This document shows, piece by piece, positions 58,376 to 64,000 of a stretch of 64,000 bases of DNA. The notes beneath the pieces were generated by a model. The model made no database searches and had not been told where the DNA came from. It saw only the letters and a list, made by a program, of their open reading frames with translations. Where the stretch lies: positions 45,868,664 to 45,932,663 of the forward strand of contig BRKX01000006.1 in the NCBI GenBank assembly GCA_026008535.1, read 5' to 3'. This stretch comes from Perilla frutescens (lineage: Eukaryota; Streptophyta; Magnoliopsida; Lamiales; Lamiaceae). The position numbers and the translations under genes are program-made. The first letter of the stretch is position 1; each line of letters begins with the position of its first letter.

Positions 58376-58619
58376 TTATTAGGGTTGTGCATTAATAATG
58401 TCTGACAAAAGTACAATGTGTCAATCATTGGGTGTGGGGACCAAGTTTAATATAGTACAAATTGCCTAACAAACTACTTGTGTTTTAAAAGTTGTTGTTT
58501 TTTCCCAAAAACTATTTACTTTTGTCTACTTTTATCTATTTAGACTTTTTAATTCATGCAATTCCATTTTATTATATTCCACTGTAAATGTTTATTAATA
58601 GATTTTATTTTATTTTAAC

Positions 58620-58725
58620 AGATATTATAGGCAAAATCGAAAGAGTTTTTGATGAGCGAGAAATGATGCTAAACGGTCATCCTGCAAAGTTGTGGATGCA
58701 TATATTCGAGACGCCGAGTAAATAA
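58620..58725 (+). other. Exon-like open stretch, unknown
   Basis: After a TTTTAACAG acceptor the sequence reads DIIGKIERVFDEREMMLNGH, PAKLWMHIFETPSK, then a stop. It may be a host exon or a captured fragment next to the array. Not recognised. Confidence 0.25.
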
Positions 58726-58801
58726 CATTTATTTTAATATTTATTTGTGATATTTGTTGTATTATTTTTCCATATTAAGAGGCCAATATATAACTTGCAC
58801 C

Positions 58802-59138
58802 TAGAGCTGTCAAACAGGTCGGGCCGGGCCGGCCTGGCCCGAGCCCACGGGCCTAACTTTTCTTTCGGGTCGGGCCGGCCCGGCCCGAAACCATTTCGAG
58901 CCTAGAAAAATGAGGCCCAGCCCGGCCCAAATTTCGGGCCGGGTCAGGTCGCCCGTGGGCCTAAAAGTAAATTTCTGTCTTTTTCACTGGGCCGGCCCGG
59001 CCCACTCGGGCCAATTTTTTCGGGTCGGGGCGGCCCGGCCCTAAACCATTTCGAGCCTATAAAAATGTGGCCCAGTCCGGCCCAAAATCGGGCTGGGTCG
59101 GGCCGCCCCATCGGTCCGGGCCGATTTTGACAGCTCTA
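58802..59138. mobile_element. GC-rich hAT-type MITE with 8-base target duplication
   Basis: 337 bases, beginning TAGAGCTGTCAAA and ending TTTGACAGCTCTA (perfect 13-base TIRs). The 8-base repeat CTTGCACC flanks it (58794-58801 and 59139-59146), as for hAT elements. The inside is packed with GGGCCGGGCC/CGGCCCGGCC motifs, very unlike the AT-rich surroundings. No transposase. Confidence 0.9.
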
Positions 59139-59146
59139 CTTGCACC

Positions 59147-60595
59147 CTTTGGTCTGAGGCCGTTGTTGAATTAATTGGTTTGGCTTATATATCGACCCAT
59201 GTTCCTTTAGCTTGAATAGTTTAGGATTAGAAGCAATTATTTTGAAGCAACAAACCAATTATTTAGGATTCGTACTAGGTAATTTTCGGTAACAAATTAA
59301 ATAAATTTGAACGTATTGATATGTGATTTTTATTAACGTGTCATTATATAATTTGATAGGAGAACTTTATAGTTTGATTTCAAATAAACTAATAATTACA
59401 TTATTTAATTCATTCGGATAATATTGATTCACACCAAGAAAATTATTAAATTTAATTATGTTCATGATAAGCAACAACGTTGGTGGGATCATGAGTTTTT
59501 TTATCGATATCTTTATTTTTATTTTTTATTTTTTTGTATTATGTTATAAAATTGTAGTTAGATAATTATTTTTCATAGCTTTGATAAGTTGTACATATTG
59601 AATATACCATTTAATAAACTTATACGTCAAGAAAATCAAGTTTTTAAATTTTTCTTTTCCTATACAAAAAGCAAATATGCATGTTAAAATATATGGTTAG
59701 GAGAATCTGTAATCTTTTAGTATGTTTTGCTAATTTAATTATCAAACTATATAATTAATTTGGATATAAAGAGATTTTTCGTACTTTGAGGAAATAAAAT
59801 TTTATAATTGAAGTTGTTCCATTCAAAATGAGCTAACTATGTATTATATCAGTTTTTATTTAAGAAAAAAATTATTTTAACTTCATAAATAAAATATGAG
59901 AACTCAAATCTATTAAAAAAATTCATGAAATTAGTGCCCAGAATTTTCATAAGGGGTTTTACAAAATATGGGTATGTAGAAGTCCCGTAGTCTTTGCCAG
60001 AGTCCGACAATGGGTATTTTAATTTGTGTTGTAAACTTTCATATCCCTCTATCAATTAAATACGAAAAAAAACGATCAAGATAAAATCTTTAATGTTTTT
60101 AAGATATCAATGTAGACCAATAATGTAAATATTGACTAAAAAATCATGCGCAAATAAGAAAGAGAGCAAGATTGACCATTTTCTTTAATTATATTTTGTT
60201 TCTAATTTACATTAATGATTTTAATTACGGAAGTCTTGTGTGAGATCGTGTTAAAATCTGTCAGATGTTCAATACCCATATTCAAATGCGATAAACTCCA
60301 ACAAAATAGCAAATATGGCATTCAATGTGAGTTTGAATTCAAATTTTCACCCGTCTTATAAATTTTGACCTGTAAGACAGTTTCATATAAGTTTATCTTT
60401 TAATTTTATATCTTCTCTATCTCACAATTATTAAGCTAGAGTACTGAAATTTAATACTGTGAGTGAATATCATGTATTTTCACATTTCGTTCTGATATTT
60501 AATTTGATGATTAACTCTTTTAATTTTAAGTATGCTATTTTAATAGAAAAATTAATAATTATATTCATATCATTAGTTATGAGTTCATGTAGGGG

Positions 60596-60633
<38 letters not shown>

Positions 60634-61370
60634 TAACTTTTATTTCGCTAGGTAAAATCCTAGCTATTTTTATTTAGCTGCATAGAGTTTTTCTTAATAT
60701 GTCTGTGTGTGTGTGTATTGGGGGGGGGGGGAGATAATTTTATTGTACATTTGTACTCTTCTACTGTTCATTGTTATCTATATTCATGCAGTTTGGTTCA
60801 CAGCAATTCATAACAATTTATGGTTCATTAATAACACTTTTCTTCACTTATTTCTTCACCCGATCAGCATTACTATGTCTTAGATTCTCTACCTACAAAA
60901 GTTAAATTAGTAATTAATGAATCCTTTTATTACCAATTAATCGAGGATAATTTCAGGATTTGCGATAACAAAGAAGGGTTATGTGATAGCTAATTCTAAT
61001 TTTATATCTATTATCACTATATTCGTATTAATTAAAGAAATATAAGAAAAAATTATAATTGACGATCATATTCAGACATACTAATTAATAACGAGAAATA
61101 ATGACATTTTGGAACCAATTATGTTTATTATGTAAGAATGTCGATGTGTGTAATCGTATCGACGACACGATAAGCACAAACACAAACACAAAAATTTTCA
61201 TACATGTTGACATGATACAAACGCAGAAAACTTGTGTCTATATGAATATAAAAATGTCTGTATTGACATGATAGAATACAAATATATGAACACGAAATTA
61301 TGGTCTTCCTCTACATTTTGCTTTCCCTTTTATATTTGAAGGCATTATAAAAAGTAATAAAGGTATTAAA
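59147..61370. other. AT-rich intergenic DNA
   Basis: No gene is visible. It includes a compound CT/TA microsatellite (about 60595-60633), a GT run near 60703-60716 and a G run of 11 near 60719-60731. Confidence 0.6.
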
Positions 61371-61394
61371 TATTAATTTTTAACATTAATACTA

Positions 61395-62175
61395 TTAATA
61401 AAGAGGGAGGTCTCCTGTACAGGAGCCCCCCATGCAACGCCATTAGACGGGCGTGTGGTACCACGCGCGCGGCCTACGCGCTCACGCACCTGCCTGTTTT
61501 TTTTTTCTTTTTCTGTTTTCCATTCTTTCCTTTTTTTCTCCGCTTTTCTTTTTCTTTTTTCTGTTTTTCTTTCTTTTTTTCTGATTTTCTTTTTCTTTTT
61601 TTTTGTGTTTTTCCTCAAATTAAAGTGAATGTTTTTTTTTTTAATTTGGCGAATCGCGCAATGAAATCGTCCGACGCTAACGCGTGGGCTTGTGCATTGC
61701 GCTCGACAATGAATTTAATTTTTGAAACAAATATAAATAATGATTGGGAAAAAACATAAACCCTAAAAAACCTCATAAAAAACACAAAATGAACCCCTAA
61801 AAATACTCAAAAAAATCCCCTAAAAAACACAAAATGAACTCCTAAAACACCCCCCAAAAAAACCCTAAAAACACAAAATAAACCTCTAAAAACACCCAAA
61901 AAAACCCTACAAAATACAAAATAAACCCCTAAAACATCCAAAACACACAAAATAAACCCCAAAAAAACCCCTGCAAACACAAAATAAACCCCTAAAAAAA
62001 ACCCCCAAAAAACACAAAATAAACCCTAAAAAACACAAAATAAACACGAAATGATACTATTTAGTGTTCAAAATGGTACTATTGGTGATTAATTTTTTTA
62101 TTTTTCTGGAGGGGACGGGTCAGAAGTGGGTCGTCTGATGGACCGACCCATACATTAGGATGCACAGAAAATTTG
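61395..62175. repeat. Low-complexity block: palindrome, polypyrimidine tract and AC-rich tandem array
   Basis: It starts with GGTCTCCTGTACAGGAGCCC, a palindrome also seen near 7761 in a variant form. A GC-rich patch (61440-61490) follows, then about 120 bases of almost pure pyrimidine (61494-61615), then a second GC patch. An array of degenerate AAACACAAAATAAACCCCTAAAA units fills about 61750-62050. A transposon with decayed ends is possible; none could be delimited. Confidence 0.5.
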
Positions 62176-63083
62176 GCGTTAATAAATATAAAATTTATTT
62201 TTATATATTATTGCATGACACAACCATGATAGGTCTGAATATTAACCAGCTATTTTTGAACCATCATGACACTAACATTAATTATATTGAGTGTGGTATT
62301 TTTATCCCTTGTTTTTTTTTCTAGATGTCACTACAATAATCATATTTACCCAAGGAATATAGATTTTTCTTTTGAGGAAATTAATTAATATTGATTTTTA
62401 GAATCTACCCAGCACAGCACTGCACCACATGATGATTGATGAGTGATTAAGCCTCCAAAATAGCACGAGTATCCCACTTGTTTTAGAGGTGTCTATAGAT
62501 TGCCAGATTGGTGTGCATGATTTATATTAAGCCAAATTAAATCAAATCTTCAATTTCAGAAAATTATGGAATTAAAACTGAACTATAACCAAGTGATAAA
62601 AGTCTAGATTAAAATAATTGGTTCGGGGTTAATTGGTTCAATAAACTCATAGCCAATTCGACATTGTCTTGAACCATTTTTTAAACTACTCTAAATATTA
62701 AAACAAAGTCTCCGCCTGTCAACATAATATTTTCTATAAAAAAAAATATATTAGATACATAATTAACAAGAATATATATAAAAAATTAGATTTTAATAAC
62801 TAGTCCAAACTCGTAGCCTTAATTGGCTATAAATCACATTCAACCTCTAAAATCAATTCTGTATGCAAACCCTGTCACCTATCCACATAAATATAGACAT
62901 AATACTTAATTGATTGGATTGGATTTGTTTGGTCTTGTTGAGAATCTTTAATTTCTTGTAGCCAATTAGTCTATTTGGTATAACTATACTACGCAAGTTT
63001 TGCCTACCGAATATAAACTAGTGACCCTAGGAAAATTTGAACTTAAAACCTAAATATCGAGCACCCCAATCTGGATGAAATAC
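62176..63083. other. AT-rich intergenic DNA
   Basis: No gene or delimited repeat is visible. Confidence 0.55.
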
Positions 63084-63400
63084 ACTACAAAAAAATTTCG
63101 ATTTAGCGACGGGGTTTTCCGTCGTTACAGGGTTTAGCCACGGGAAGCCAAATTTAAAATTTTGAAATTATTGATTGGCCCGGCCACCGATGAGCCCCCG
63201 ACCCGGGGACCCGGCCCATTAATGAGCCCTTGACCCGACCTGATGAAAGGGTCGCGCCCAAGCCCTTACCAAGGCCTTCAAGAATAATTTTGTATAATAT
63301 GCACCTAAGAGGATTCGAACATGTGACCTCCTAGAAGGAGGGTCAAGCACTTATCCATTGGGACAAGTTCAATTGATATTATATTGATAGTTTAAATAAT
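63084..63400 (+). mobile_element. Left terminus of a CACTA transposon, partial
   Basis: The terminus CACTACAAAAAAATTTCG at 63084 is followed by GCGACGG and CCGTCG motifs, typical of CACTA subterminal sequence. A GC-rich stretch with CCCGACCCGG motifs follows, then a GATTCGAACATGTGACCTCC block. No transposase appears before the window ends; the other end is not in view or is lost. Confidence 0.6.
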
Positions 63401-64000
63401 ATATATATACTTATACGATTTTTTCATAATTTATTTTTATTTATCTCTATAAATTAAAAGTGCTATATTCTTATTAATATATTTATATCTATTTGTGCAC
63501 AAATATATATATATATATAATATTGATATTATATAGTATTATATATTTGTATATAAGAACTATAATTTAAGGTGATATTTATTAAGTATCCATGCATACA
63601 AAAATTATAATAAAGGTGATATTGTATTATATATATTGTATATAAAACTATAATTTATTAATTAAATTATTTTAAAAATTATATATATATATATCATGGT
63701 GAAAATGTGGTTAAATAGTCTTACTTTGTGTTTCATGCTAAATATCATAATGAATTAAATTATTTTTACTTACATAATAAATAACTTTAGTTTATAATTA
63801 AAAATTAAAATCCATTATATACTATATTATGTATATATATTTTCATAGTATATTTTAGTTTGTTAATGTATAATTGATTAATCTTGTAGTAGTAACTATA
63901 ATAAATATTAAGTTAAACTTAATACATTTTTTAAATATATAATAATATACTAATTAGTTTATTTATAAGAATACTAATAAAGCTAATTTGTATAAATTTG
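63401..64000. other. Very AT-rich DNA to the window end
   Basis: Only TA-rich runs; no gene is visible. Confidence 0.6.

Noticed and set aside
61373..61618. Lys/Arg-rich minus-strand ORF
   Set aside because: It is the polypyrimidine tract read on the other strand; composition alone explains it.

Overview
The window is nuclear DNA of a flowering plant, most likely a eudicot. It is AT-rich, with long introns, plant gene families (AGL6-type MADS box, UBC4/5/6-type E2, TIR-NBS 'XTNX', F-box/FBA) and plant transposon classes. A member of the Lamiales would fit, but nothing in the sequence proves it. Only two host genes look intact. One is a six-exon ubiquitin-conjugating enzyme (42981-46174, +). 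The other is a single-exon TIR-NBS-helical protein (46558-49494, -). They lie tail to tail, with their stop codons under 400 bases apart.

Layout. 1-2000: exon-like stretches of an unrecognised membrane protein. 2300-2900: three exons of an AGL6-like MADS gene with stop codons. 3709-4496: a Mutator-type MITE with a 9-base target duplication. 4560-5074: the end of a CACTA transposon with ACAACGGTTTT arrays. 5116-5279: a terminal exon. 5688-7640: a poorly resolved minus-strand spliced locus. 8863-31975: one F-box/FBA pseudogene of about 1 kb, spread over 23 kb by nested insertions. The first is a 3.2-kb solo-LTR-like element (9225-12410). The second is a long-TIR Mutator-type element (12821-31833), itself split by a 17.7-kb Ty1/copia retrotransposon (13558-31299, minus orientation).

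The copia element is the centrepiece. After LTR, PBS, gag and pol it carries about 8.6 kb of extra sequence with three large open frames (A, B, C). All three share one domain plan and so look like paralogues. Each is preceded by its own TATA-like box. All coding parts are damaged: A, B, C and pol almost only by stop codons, gag also by frameshifts.

32634-36092 is a second, smaller copia element with an AATTT duplication. 36890-42602 holds LTR fragments of the same family, interrupted by a 4.5-kb gag-only LTR element (37307-41785, TSD AGATT) whose reading frame runs into its 3' LTR. After the two host genes come AT-rich intergenic DNA, a dead MULE transposase (54143-56209, -), telomere-like repeats, two inverted arrays of a TAATCGAGG motif, a GC-rich hAT-type MITE (58802-59138), low-complexity tracts, and a CACTA terminus at 63084.

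All calls come from reading the sequence and knowledge of the families. No database search was run.
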